DNA from: Ananas comosus
Taxonomy: Eukaryota > Streptophyta > Magnoliopsida > Poales > Bromeliaceae
Reading direction: 5' to 3'
Length of the DNA: 64,000 bases
NCBI RefSeq assembly: GCF_001540865.1
Contig: NC_033621.1
Span: 1,397,439-1,461,438, forward strand
Shown piece after piece: positions 46,085 through 56,858 of the stretch (within the stretch, counting starts at the first letter, position 1; each line of letters opens with the position of its first letter). Made by a program: the position numbers and the translations under genes. The notes under the pieces are model-generated. The model did no database searches. It had not been told where the DNA came from and saw nothing but the letters and a program-made list of their open reading frames with translations.

Positions 46085-46765
46085 TAGGGATGTAAAACGA
46101 GCTGGACGCCACAGCACGGCACGGGTACTGTAGCACCAGTGCCGGGCCGGGCGGGCCCGAAGCCCTAGGCCGTGTTGGGCCATCAATTAGGAGCCCGACA
46201 GCCCGGCTACCCTCGGCCCGACACGGCTCAGGCCTGATTTGGGCCGTGACACTCGGGCCAGCCCGGCCCGCACCCCATGGCCCGAGGCAATTGCCTCGGG
46301 CCATGGGGTCTGAGTTCCTGGGGCCTCCCCAGGAGCTCTCCTCAGCAGACCAAAAGTCTATAACATTTTAATTTTTTTTTAAATAAATTATATAAATTTA
46401 TTTATTTTTTAAGAAAATTAAATATTAACTTTAGTATAATTATTTTTTAGAATTTTTAAATATTTTAATCAAAATATTAATTTAAATAAAAAATATTTAT
46501 TGTTTATATTTTTAAATTTCATGCCAAATTTATTGACAAAATTTTAAAGTAAAATACTTTTTAGGGCCGGCCGAAGCCACGGCCCGGCCGGCACGGTTCC
46601 GTTGCCTTCCGGGCCAAAGGGCTTGGCGGGCCAGAGGATAGGAAAATTGGGCCTGGCACGGCCCGGCCTGTAAATAAATTCGGACAGGGCCGGCCCGAAC
46701 CTAGCCTGAGTTGGCACGAAAATTGTGGGCCGTGCCGGCCCGGCACGGCCCACATAACACCCCTA
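46085..46765. mobile_element. non-autonomous hAT element
   Basis: 681 bases with inverted ends TAGGGATGT / ACACCCCTA and a perfect 8-base target duplication AAGACAGT (46077-46084, 46766-46773). GC-rich subterminal arms full of GGCCCGGC / GCCGGGCC repeats flank an AT-rich core. No transposase ORF. Confidence 0.85.
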
Positions 46766-46859
46766 AAGACAGTTCAGGCTGCTCGAGGAACAATTGCTCC
46801 GTTACATCCCAAGTAGCGGATCTGACTCGTTCAAATGGAGATGGACCTCGCATCAAAAG

Positions 46860-47300
46860 TATTATTTCGAATCTAACTTATAAATTTGAATTTAAATTAA
46901 AATTTAATTTATATAAAGTTTTATTCAAATTTTATTTAAAATTTAAATTAAATTTATGAATTCAAATTAAAAATTTAAATTGTAATTTTAAGTTTAAATT
47001 TGAATAAATTGAAATTTAGTTTTATATTTTAAATTATCCACTCAACTTCAAAGTTTAATTTTTTTAAAAAAATAGATTTAAAATTATGATGCAAATTTTT
47101 AATATTTAATTTTTAATTTGAATTTAAATTAATATATTATAAAGATAAATTTAGTATATTAATTTGATTACGTTTTTAATATTTATCTGAATCAAATACC
47201 GACAATGAGAATGATTTATTTCGATTTCGATTCAAGTGACGAACTAAATAGAATTAGGTAATGAGTCATTTCTATTCTAATTCCAGTTTATTTTGATTCC
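46860..47300. mobile_element. second Tourist-like element, truncated by the gap
   Basis: Reverse-complement relative of 30846-31300 (shared TAATGAGTCATT, GAATCAAATACCGACAATG-like order and AT-rich core). It runs straight into the N block, so its right end is missing. Confidence 0.6.
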
Positions 47301-48225
47301 NNNNNNNNNNNNNNNNNNNNNNNNNNNNNNNNNNNNNNNNNNNNNNNNNNNNNNNNNNNNNNNNNNNNNNNNNNNNNNNNNNNNNNNNNNNNNNNNNNNN
47401 NNNNNNNNNNNNNNNNNNNNNNNNNNNNNNNNNNNNNNNNNNNNNNNNNNNNNNNNNNNNNNNNNNNNNNNNNNNNNNNNNNNNNNNNNNNNNNNNNNNN
47501 NNNNNNNNNNNNNNNNNNNNNNNNNNNNNNNNNNNNNNNNNNNNNNNNNNNNNNNNNNNNNNNNNNNNNNNNNNNNNNNNNNNNNNNNNNNNNNNNNNNN
47601 NNNNNNNNNNNNNNNNNNNNNNNNNNNNNNNNNNNNNNNNNNNNNNNNNNNNNNNNNNNNNNNNNNNNNNNNNNNNNNNNNNNNNNNNNNNNNNNNNNNN
47701 NNNNNNNNNNNNNNNNNNNNNNNNNNNNNNNNNNNNNNNNNNNNNNNNNNNNNNNNNNNNNNNNNNNNNNNNNNNNNNNNNNNNNNNNNNNNNNNNNNNN
47801 NNNNNNNNNNNNNNNNNNNNNNNNNNNNNNNNNNNNNNNNNNNNNNNNNNNNNNNNNNNNNNNNNNNNNNNNNNNNNNNNNNNNNNNNNNNNNNNNNNNN
47901 NNNNNNNNNNNNNNNNNNNNNNNNNNNNNNNNNNNNNNNNNNNNNNNNNNNNNNNNNNNNNNNNNNNNNNNNNNNNNNNNNNNNNNNNNNNNNNNNNNNN
48001 NNNNNNNNNNNNNNNNNNNNNNNNNNNNNNNNNNNNNNNNNNNNNNNNNNNNNNNNNNNNNNNNNNNNNNNNNNNNNNNNNNNNNNNNNNNNNNNNNNNN
48101 NNNNNNNNNNNNNNNNNNNNNNNNNNNNNNNNNNNNNNNNNNNNNNNNNNNNNNNNNNNNNNNNNNNNNNNNNNNNNNNNNNNNNNNNNNNNNNNNNNNN
48201 NNNNNNNNNNNNNNNNNNNNNNNNN
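47301..48225. other. 925-base assembly gap
   Basis: Run of N. Reading frames through it are meaningless. A CT/TA microsatellite follows immediately, a likely cause of the break. Confidence 0.99.
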
Positions 48226-48319
<94 letters not shown>

Positions 48320-48320
48320 G
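48226..48320. repeat. compound CT/TA microsatellite
   Basis: CT run, TA run, CT run, TA run at the edge of the gap. Confidence 0.9.
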
Positions 48321-49721
48321 TGTCGTATTTCAATATATAATACTAAATTTATAATTTGAATTCGAATTTAAATCATAAATACAATTCAAATTGTGCTATC
48401 AAAATTGAATATCTTAAGGGTGCGCGTAGAGAATATATGTGATGACTTGAAATTCGATCATAAGACATTTCATACTAAAATGTATAGAGCCAATCTGAAA
48501 TATGAATCATCTTGATTTGGTTATCTAATATTTTAAAATTTCAAGTTTGCCGTCCAAACTCTCAATTTGTTAGATTTGAATGAGTTAAATTTACTGTGAC
48601 TTTAAAATTTGAATACATCATTTATCTTTATAAGTGTAGCATATTTCGTGTAATTCTCGCAACGATAAATATTAAAATAAATAATTATTTTAACTAATAA
48701 GATTAAAATGCTATTGGTTGATTGAAATCAAATAAATCTGAAAAGAATTTTCTAGACCCCAAATTTATCCATGCTTCTGATCTTAAATCTATTAGGAGCT
48801 ATCTACGCAGGAAGATAATTTGCATCAATCTAAAGTTCAAATCTTTAGCTCAAGCAGTTATAATAATTTTCCGTAAATTTTATCATATTTTTAGATTTTA
48901 TCCTGAATTTTCCGATACTACTGAAAAAGAACATTTTCTTTCTTTCTGGTGAATTTTAATTAATCCTTCCCGAGTCCTAATATGACTAACTTCGCTATTA
49001 GTCTCTCTCCTCTATATATATATATATAGTGTCGTATTTCAATATATAATACTAAATTTATAATTTGAATTCGAATTTAAATCATAAATACAATTCAAAT
49101 TGTGCTATCAAAATTGAATATCTTAAGGGTGCGCGTAGAGAATATATGTGATGACTTGAAATTCGATCATAAGACATTTCATACTAAAATGTATAGAGCC
49201 AATCTGAAATATGAATCATCTTGATTTGGTTATCTAATATTTTAAAATTTCAAGTTTGCCGTCCAAACTCTCAATTTGTTAGATTTGAATGAGTTAAATT
49301 TACTGTGACTTTAAAATTTGAATACATCATTTATCTTTATAAGTGTAGCATATTTCGTGTAATTCTCGCAACGATAAATATTAAAATAAATAATTATTTT
49401 AACTAATAAGATTAAAATGCTATTGGTTGATTGAAATCAAATAAATCTGAAAAGAATTTTCTAGACCCCAAATTTATCCATGCTTCTGATCTTAAATCTA
49501 TTAGGAGCTATCTACGCAGGAAGATAATTTGCATCAATCTAAAGTTCAAATCTTTAGCTCAAGCAGTTATAATAATTTTCCGTAAATTTTATCATATTTT
49601 TAGATTTTATCCTGAATTTTCCGATACTACTGAAAAAGAACATTTTCTTTCTTTCTGGTGAATTTTAATTAATCCTTCCCGAGTCCTAATATGACTAACT
49701 TCGCTATTAGTCTCTCTCCTC
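48304..49721. repeat. two identical tandem 709-base units
   Basis: Units 48304-49012 and 49013-49721 look identical base for base, including the translated segment at 48722 and 49431. Each starts with a TA run and GTGTCGTATTTCAATATA and ends CTTCGCTATTAGTCTCTCTC. A diverged third unit is at 51600-52215. The second unit directly precedes the F-box relic, so this is probably an F-box gene promoter unit. The perfect identity beside a gap may be an assembly duplicate. Confidence 0.85.
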
Positions 49722-49744
49722 TATATATATAGCATAGATAATAC

Positions 49745-50010
49745 TGGAGGAGGATAAAATCGTCCGCGTGAGGAAGAGGACTGGAGGGGTTTCGATTAAT
49801 TGGCATTGTTTGCCAGAGAGATATAATAATGGATCAGGAGAATAAAATCGTCCCCGAGAGGGAGAGGAGCGAATTCAATTGGTATTATCTGCCACCTACA
49901 AGAGACAATCAGAAGGAAACAGAGGGGAATAAAATCGTCGACCGCAAGCGGAAGAGGAGGGGCTTCGATTGGTATTATTTGCCACCTACTACTACTACTA
50001 GAGACGATCC
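49745..50010 (+). repeat. coding-like minisatellite of about 87 bases, three units
   Basis: ATAAAATCGTC recurs at 49754, 49842 and 49929 (spacing 88 and 87), each followed by Arg/Lys codons and a segment encoding FxWYYLPPT or INWHCLPE. Units 2 and 3 share one frame (ORF 49829-50104); unit 1 is out of phase. It lies just upstream of the F-box sequence. Confidence 0.65.
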
Positions 50011-50078
50011 CAAGCTAATAAGAATAAGAAGCGCAGCACCAGCAGGAGAATGCAGAGAGAAGATGGAGAAGAAGATAG

Positions 50079-51214
50079 GAATATTATCGTCGCTTGGATC
50101 GTAGTCTGCCTGAGCACATCTCGAACAGTACTGAGCGCCTGACTTTGGCGCGGACCTCGTCTGTTTCGGCCGCGTTCTGCCGCCCGTGGCGTTCCGTCAG
50201 GAGGCTTCCGCCCCTCCTCGGTCTGCCTGCCGTGGCTCGTCTACGCGGCGACAGCCGCACCAGCGGCATCGCCGCGGCGGCGGCGTCAGCCGTCGACGCG
50301 ACAGCGCGAGAAGTTCGTTCTCTACAGCCTGGCGGCGCGACTGCGGGGTGCGAGGCAGTGGGTCGTCGTCGGCTGCGGGGCACTCGCGGCGCGCGCACAT
50401 CCGGGGCTGCTCTCACGGCTGGCTCCTTTTCGCCTACTCGGAGACCGCGCCCCACTTCCTTCTGAACCCCGCGACCGACGCTCGCATCAGGCTCCCTTGT
50501 GGCGTCGTCGGCAGACGGCCGCGTCGTCGACCGCTCGGCCGCCTCTCCCGCCGTCCTCTCCTCCTCGCCCGTCGAACGGCCCGGCTGCGTGGTGCGTTCC
50601 TCGCCGACGGCCTTCTCGTCTTCTGCAGGATCGGGCCGCGTCTGGCAGGCGTCAGCACGCGGCGTGCCTACAAGGCCATGTACGAAAGGGACAGCAGCAG
50701 CATTGTGGCGCACGACGGAAAGATTTACTTTCTAACGCAGCAGCAGAGGATGCTAGGCGTTTTCGACCCCAATGCCGACGACCCGAAGGTGTCTCTTACC
50801 TGGCTGATCGACGGGCCACCCCTCGGGTATTTTTGGTCGTGCTGTTACCTCGTCGAGTCCTGCGGACAAGTCCTGCTGGTACTCCTATCCGCGATAACGA
50901 CTATGGCAGTTCTCAAGCTGGACCTGAGAAATAGGGCCTGGGTGGACGTAACGGAAGAAGGATTGAGCAATCAAATGACATTCGTAGCGCACGGCTCTTC
51001 TTTATCCGTCTGTGCTAGCAGTTTAGCTGGTTCGGAATGTATGCCGGGCTATGTCTACCTCTCTTCGCCGTTTGTCCAATGCGAAGAACTTTTTGAGAAG
51101 ATGGAGATGGGAGGGAAAGAAATATACCGGGTTCGCCCCATAGGGGGGTCCAAGATACTGGGTCTTCCTTTCACCAAAGCGTCCCACTGGTTTGTACCTA
51201 GCTTCTTGGAGTAG
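50079..51214 (+). pseudogene. F-box/DUF295 (KIB1-like) gene with multiple frameshifts
   Basis: F-box proteins recruit substrates to SCF ubiquitin ligases; the DUF295/KIB group is expanded in monocots. Frame 3 from 50079 carries the F-box (EYYRRLDRSLPEHISN, then CRPWRSV). Frame 1 next carries LPWLVYAATAAP and KFVLYSLAAR. Frame 2 carries GCSHGWLLFAYSE, LLNPATDARIRLP and, from about 50600 to the stop at 51214, an uninterrupted DUF295-like C terminus (YKAMYERDSSSIVAHDGKIY...IYRVRPI). A fragment near 50537 (SPAVLSSSPVERPGCVV) is again off frame. At least four shifts lie in the GC-rich first 500 bases. Either a pseudogene with an intact 3' half or poor sequence quality in the GC-rich part. Confidence 0.75.
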
Positions 51215-51249
51215 TTTCTTAGTCAAGGAGGCAAATTCTATACATTGGA

Positions 51250-51590
51250 ATTTCAAATTTGCACAACTAACTATTTATGATATAATAAGCATTCTCCATC
51301 AGTTTATAGGCATGTACTTTTCTTGTGTGAGATTATGTTCTCCATCAGTTTAGTTCCATCAATTTATAGGCCTGTATTTTTCTTCTATAAAATTAGCATT
51401 CTCCATCCGTTTATAGGCCTGTACTTTTCTTGTGTGAGATTATGTTCTCCATCAGTTTAGCTCCATCAGTTTATAGGCCTGTATTTTTCTTCTATAAAAT
51501 TATGTTCTCCATCAGCTTAGTTTCATCAGTTTATAGCCCTGCATTTTTTTTGTGTGAAATTGTGTTCTCTAGTTTAGTTTGTCGCCAGAG
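51250..51590. repeat. tandem repeats in the 3' flank of the F-box relic
   Basis: TTCTCCATCAGTTTA / TTTATAGGCCTGTA modules repeat about every 57 bases (higher unit about 114, alternating TTCTTGTGTGAGATTATG and TTCTTCTATAAAATTA), roughly five to six times. Confidence 0.75.
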
Positions 51591-51599
51591 TAGCTTCTT

Positions 51600-52215
51600 A
51601 CACAAGACATTTCACACTAATTAATTTTTATTTTTTGAAAAAATGTAGAGAACTGATATGAAATATCGACCATTTTGATTTGGTTATCCAACGTTTTAAA
51701 ATTTTAATTTTATTATCCAGTCTTTTAGTTTGTTTGATTGGAATCAGACAACGACACTATGACTTTAAAATTTGAAATTTGAATGCATCATTTAACTTTA
51801 CAGGTGTAGTATATTTCACGCAATCTTCGCAACGATAAATTAATTAAAATAAATAATTTTTTAAAATTATAAGATCAAAACACCATTAGTCGATTGAAAT
51901 CAAATAAGTTTGAAAAAAGATTTTCTGGAATTCAAAATTTATCCATACGTATGGACCTTAGGCCTATTAAGAGCTATTCACACGACGTTAATTTGCATCC
52001 ATCTGATAATTTTCGAATCTGACTCTGTATTCAAAGCTCAAATCTTTAGCTCAAGCGCTTATATTAATTCTCCCTTAATTTTATCATCTTTTTATATATT
52101 TCACCCTGAATTTTCAAATGCTACTGAAAAACCTTTTTTTTTTTGGTGAATTTTAACTAATCCTTCCCGCGTCCTAATATGACTAGCTTCGCTATTAGTC
52201 TCTCTCTCTCCTTTA
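51600..52215. repeat. diverged third copy of the 709-base unit
   Basis: Same order of motifs as 48440-49012: CCATTTTGATTTGGTTATC, CAACGATAAAT, GATTGAAATCAAATAA, AATCCTTCCCG, CTTCGCTATTAGTCTCTC, with many substitutions and indels. It lies downstream of the F-box relic, as though another gene of the array once followed. Confidence 0.7.
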
Positions 52216-52399
52216 TATGCCCCTAATATCTATATTCGTATAAATGCAACAGAGTATTGTTGGCGCAAGGACGCGCTACAAGAGAGTAAAATCTGATTGT
52301 AGCTTACTTTTTGCTCAGTTAGACTAAGACTACTTTTAATTGATTTGACATTGCTTTGCTTGTCACTTGATCTATTAAGCTTGTGCAGCTGTTTGGTTT

Positions 52400-52760
52400 G
52401 AACTCTCCTAGTAAAAAAGGAAGAGAGAGAGAGAGAGAGAGAGAGAGCAAAAGATAACTACATATTTTGCTTTTAATGAACTTGATACAATCTCGTGCCT
52501 CATCGCTCAGCTATGGATAGTTACAGACGAACATGTTGTTCCAATCGTTGAGGAGCTTCGGAGACGCCTACCACCAGCTAGTGTTCTTCAGCAAGGGCAG
52601 GGTGAAGGGAAGGAGAACTTAACTAGCCAAAATGATGCAGAGGTTCGTGAGGAGGATTGTATGTTGCATATACTCATCATATTTACCTCCAAGTCTCCAA
52701 CCATGAAAGCTCTTTTCTATTTAACAATCAGGCGGATTACATCGTCGCGCTTATCTATTA
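52400..52760 (+). pseudogene. unidentified exon fragment fused upstream of the truncated ARFRP1 copy
   Basis: An open frame without ATG reads LWIVTDEHVVPIVEELRRRL and continues PPASVLQQGQGEGKENLTS, clearly protein-like. A GTATGT donor at about 52659 and a CAATCAG acceptor at about 52732 bound a possible intron of about 73 bases; unspliced, the frame also stays open into the ARFRP1-derived exon at 52761. I do not recognise the protein. A GA microsatellite lies at 52424-52447. It marks the left breakpoint of the duplicated block. Confidence 0.45.
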
Positions 52761-53392
52761 AGGATCTGCGGGGGGCACCACTTCTTATATTGGCAAACAA
52801 GCAGGTCTGAACTATTTTACCCTCTAATTTTCTGAAATGATTTCACCGCTATATTTATTACTTGTGGTATGAATTACTTAAAATAAGAAATGTGATGATA
52901 TAGAACATGCAATGAAGCATGCCCCACATAGACAGCCATTCCACAAACATTTGCACCTTATTAGTCATTTTTTAGGCTGAAAAGGTGATATTGTTTCTTT
53001 TCAACAGGATCTACCAGGATCTATCTCAGCTGAAGATGTGGCAAGGTACTTGGATCCTAAGGAGTTGGACGAGAGGTTATACATGTTTCAAGCTGTATCT
53101 GCATATGATGGGTGAGTAAAAACAACCTCACTTAAAGAAAAGCAAACCATTCTGCGTACGAGCAAGTTATCTTGATGTAGGATACGACATCTATATGTCC
53201 CTGAGATCTTACTCTCATTTCATTGTAAACTCGATCTCTTATGGTGATCTTGCTCTCGATCGTCCATAAACTTGACGAGTTGCACACATGACGGGGATAA
53301 AATTCGGCATCGACTGGTTGGTGGAGGTCATGGAAAGAAGCAAGCGAACAGAAATATTAAGAGTACGGGCAGGTGCAGCGGGACATGTTTAG
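52761..53392 (+). pseudogene. truncated ARFRP1 copy (part of exon 4, exons 5-6)
   Basis: Starts inside exon 4 at AGGATCTGCGG. It retains introns, so it is a DNA duplication and not a processed copy. Exon 5 (53008-53111) has two replacements (DLK to DPK, SSYDG to SAYDG). The acceptor before exon 6 is changed from CACACAG to CACACAT (near 53288), which should abolish splicing. It lacks exons 1-3 with the P-loop and G3 motifs, so no GTPase could be made. The 3' flank to about 54430 is also copied. Confidence 0.88.
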
Positions 53393-54762
53393 CACTTCCT
53401 CTCTATTTGGTCTCAAAGAACTTCTAGAGAAAAAGATATAGGTGAGTACATACTGTTTGGTCACTTAGAATTGGCATTCCTTGCTGTATGCATTTTATTT
53501 GAGCCTGGGATCGATTGATACCATGATTCTTGTTGTTCTCTGACGATCCAATTCCTACTTACTGTTGAAAATTTTCATCTGCAACTCTTTTCTTTTTTTT
53601 TTTGTCTTTTTTCCAACAATCAGGTGATCCTTAAATCAGTTCACCTTTATACTTTGGCTTGTATTGTACTTTTACATTGATACATGTTGGTAGGTATTTT
53701 ATATATACGGTAAAAAGTCAATTATGATGCAAATTTTTTTTTTTTCCCTTTTCAGGAGTTAACTGATGGTAGGATCAAAATTAGGAACATTTAAGCATAT
53801 GCTTCTCCTCAAATTACCATCTTTTATGAAAACAACTAATTATATGCTTAGCTTATTCCCAATAAGAATTATTGTATTGTTCATGTAGCCCTACCAATGG
53901 ATTTTTTTCTTTTTCCATTTTGCGACAAAGGTAATGTGCTACATGCTTCGGTTTTTTTTTTTTTTTACTTTTCAAAATAAATTTAGCTGAAAATATAAAG
54001 TAACAAGACTTTAAATCAGTGATCTCGGATATCAACCATCATTACCCTTCGCTATCTGCTCTAGGGACGGTCGGTATAATTGAAACTTTACCTTTACCAG
54101 TGATGTTTGCATAAAATTGTTTAAAGAAACATTGACGGTCATGTTTATCAAAAAAAATTCCAACAATTGTGTTCCAACAACTACCGTATTTCTAATTAGA
54201 AGAAGCTTGGAATGGGTGCTATTGTCTTGGCATCACAAAACATTTTTGCTTTCTCAAAAATCACTTGTTCGCGAATGTTGCTGTTGTTCTAAAATCAAAT
54301 CCAGCAGAAAAAGAAAGGAGTTTTATTTTGTTTTGAAAGGAATTAGATGGTAAACAGCTAATAGATGAGCCCATCCACCTAACCATCTCTATAAATGTCG
54401 CATCGCTACCTGATCTACCAGAAGCACTTGCTGAAAAAGCGATGTCTTCATCGATTGTTCCTAACGCAAAGGTTGGTGGTGGGTATCCGAAGTTTTAAAT
54501 TCAAATCTTAGCTAATTCATATTTTTAACTAAATTTATTTTTATTTTTAAAATTAAAATAAATAAAGCAAATAATATGCTATTTATTTTTCAAAAAAGAA
54601 AAAGCCACGCCTTTGGCTTTGACATTCTCACCCTTCGAGGATATTATTACGGCACACATGACACATCCCTTTCATTTGTATGCGGCGCAAAAGGAGTGTC
54701 TAATAACCTGCTAAAAAGTAGGCTTTTCTACCGAGCCGGTTGCGGATCCGTTCTAAAATTAA
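53393..54762. other. paralogous 3' flank with local insertions
   Basis: Matches 40950-41820, then 42927-42970. It holds an extra stretch of about 110 bases near 53815-53970 and a block at 54436-54600 bounded by GAAAAAGC repeats, both absent from the first copy. Confidence 0.6.
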
Positions 54763-56065
54763 GGGAAAATTTCATAGGTACCCCTATGGAAGACTGAAAT
54801 TTTATCAATAATCCTCTAAAGTTGAAAATATCATGAATGCCCTTTTAAATTCAAAAAATACTCATGAATGTCTCTACTGTTAGCCAGTCGTCAAAATCTA
54901 ACCGAACAAATTATAAATGTCATTTTTACCCCTGCACAGTTCATTTAAATATAGGAAGCCGTAATGGGTATATTAACACTATTCATAAATGCCCTCTTAT
55001 TCTCTCCACATAGCAGCAAGCCTACTAAGTAGTCGATATTTTACAACACCTCATAACCTAATTTCTAATTATGATTGTGGTATACCGTGGCTAATTTAGA
55101 TGTTAAAACAACCGCATAGTAAAGGTTGGTGATTCTATCGATGACCAAATTGGATGGTAAATTGATGTGATATTTTAATGTATAATTATTAATTATATTT
55201 CAAATATGTAATGCTGTATATTTTCGTTTTTTACTTTTCATTAGCACCCCCATTAACTCTTCATTAAATTATATATAAAAAATTTCAAATACCCCACCTA
55301 TGCTTTATTGAATATTAACTTTCGTATCCTGTGGTTTACCAATTTTTTATATTAGTATTTTGTGGTTTTAACTTTATCATTGATATAATAGAAAAATTAA
55401 TGGAGAGGATAATAGAAAGAGAAATTTATTAAATTTATTAACTTTATTAAAATTAATAATAAAATAAATATAAAAACTCAAATAAAAAAGTAGAGGTTAA
55501 AGGGGTGTAAACAAAAAAAATTTAAAGTTGATGGGCCCATATCAAAATCTCTATAGTTGAGGGGGTCTCCATACATTTTACCTATTGAAATTAAATTATT
55601 TTAGTTATTTTAGCTGAAAAGTTTAGTTAAATTTAATAAATTTTCTTTTTTTTTAACACTAAATCTCTTAATTTTAAAATACTAAAAGTTAAGGGGTCTT
55701 AACAAAAAATTGCATACTTAAAGGAATTATTTCAAAATAGCATATAGTTGAGGGATCTCCAGTACATTTCTCAAGTAGTATCAATTAAGGGGTCTTAACA
55801 AAAAATTGCATACTTAAAGGAATTATTTCAAAATAGCATATAGTTGAGGGATCTCCGGTACATTTCTCAAGTAGTATCAAATTAGGGGTAAATTCGTCAT
55901 TTCATTTCTTTACACCTTATTGATCAAGATAAACTGACAGTTTTTTAATAGTAGGGATATTTATGATAATTTTTTATATTTCAAGGGGTATGCATGATAT
56001 TTTAACTTTTGTAGGGGTATCTATGAAATTTGTAAATTTTAGAGGGGTGTGGATGAAATTGCCCC
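54763..56065. mobile_element. MULE-like non-autonomous element
   Basis: About 1.3 kb. Ends GGGAAAATTTCATAGGTACC and, inward from the other end, GGGGCAATTTCATCCACACC. Flanked by TAAAATTAA / AAAAATTAA, a 9-base duplication with one mismatch, as in Mutator-like elements. Most of it is absent from the paralogous block at 42970. It includes a tandem repeat of about 100 bases (55693-55785 and 55792-55880). No transposase seen. Confidence 0.6.
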
Positions 56066-56598
56066 AAAAATTAATACGAGCACAAGAGCACGATGGAGAA
56101 CAGAGTCTAATGTGGGTTTAACCACTTTCTCAATGCTTGTGTTTTTACTTGCTAACTGAACATCGCATTTTGATCGGATTTTAATCTAAACTCAATAGGA
56201 AATCAAAATCCAAACCTACATTCTAATATGCCCTGGATCGAGTTTAAATCAAAAGTAATGGCAACATCAAAACACTTTAGCGGCAATACAAACAAATTCA
56301 CAGTTCACCAATAGGAAAATTGTATTATACAAATTAATACACAGTGTTCTCTTTTGAACTCTAACCTATTATAGTGTTTTATTTAAGAGAAAAAAATAGC
56401 ATATTATTTATTTTATTTATTTTATTTAGAAATAAATTTAGCTAGAAATGTAAAATATCTAAACTTCGAATATAAAACCTAGGATATTAGCCATCAAGTC
56501 CTTTGTCACTTGTTTTACGGGCAGCCGGTACCGATCGATAACTTGTTATAATGTTGTGTCAAGAAAACAAATTTTTTATTCATAGAATATAATAATAA
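56066..56598. other. intergenic with dispersed repeat
   Basis: Ends the paralogous block near 56130. 56395-56530 is the repeat family also seen at 24446. No gene seen. Confidence 0.5.
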
Positions 56599-56812
56599 GA
56601 ATTAGACTGGAATATTATTAATAGTACCAAGCTATTAGTGCTATTAGATTTTCGGCTACAATTACGATGATATAGATCCCCTAGGATTGAGTGAGTTATT
56701 AGTTTAATAATATAATATAACGGATAAAAATAGTCAAAGGGTTAAATCTAACAACGAAAAACTTAATATCACTAAACGCTTTATGCCATCGATAGTATTC
56801 TAGCCGGACTCA
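56599..56812. mobile_element. MITE related to 30615-30837
   Basis: Left GAATTAGACTGGAATATTA, right end inverted GAGTCCGGCTAGAATACTAT. The interior shares the layout TAGTGCTATTAGATTTTCGG and the TAGATTTAAC-like motif with the copies at 57829 and 30615. Confidence 0.55.
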
Positions 56813-56858
56813 GAATAATAATATAATATAATAAGCTAATAACTAATAATAAACTGGT

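Noticed and set aside
47272..48354. 353-codon ORFs on both strands
   Set aside because: They read through the 925-base N run.
48722..49661. Two identical 76-codon ORFs as a small gene pair
   Set aside because: They lie in the AT-rich 709-base repeat; the third copy at 51910 does not preserve the peptide well, so coding constraint is not evident.
51240..51590. CRISPR-like array
   Set aside because: Repeats are contiguous imperfect tandem units in a plant 3' flank, without unique spacers or cas genes.
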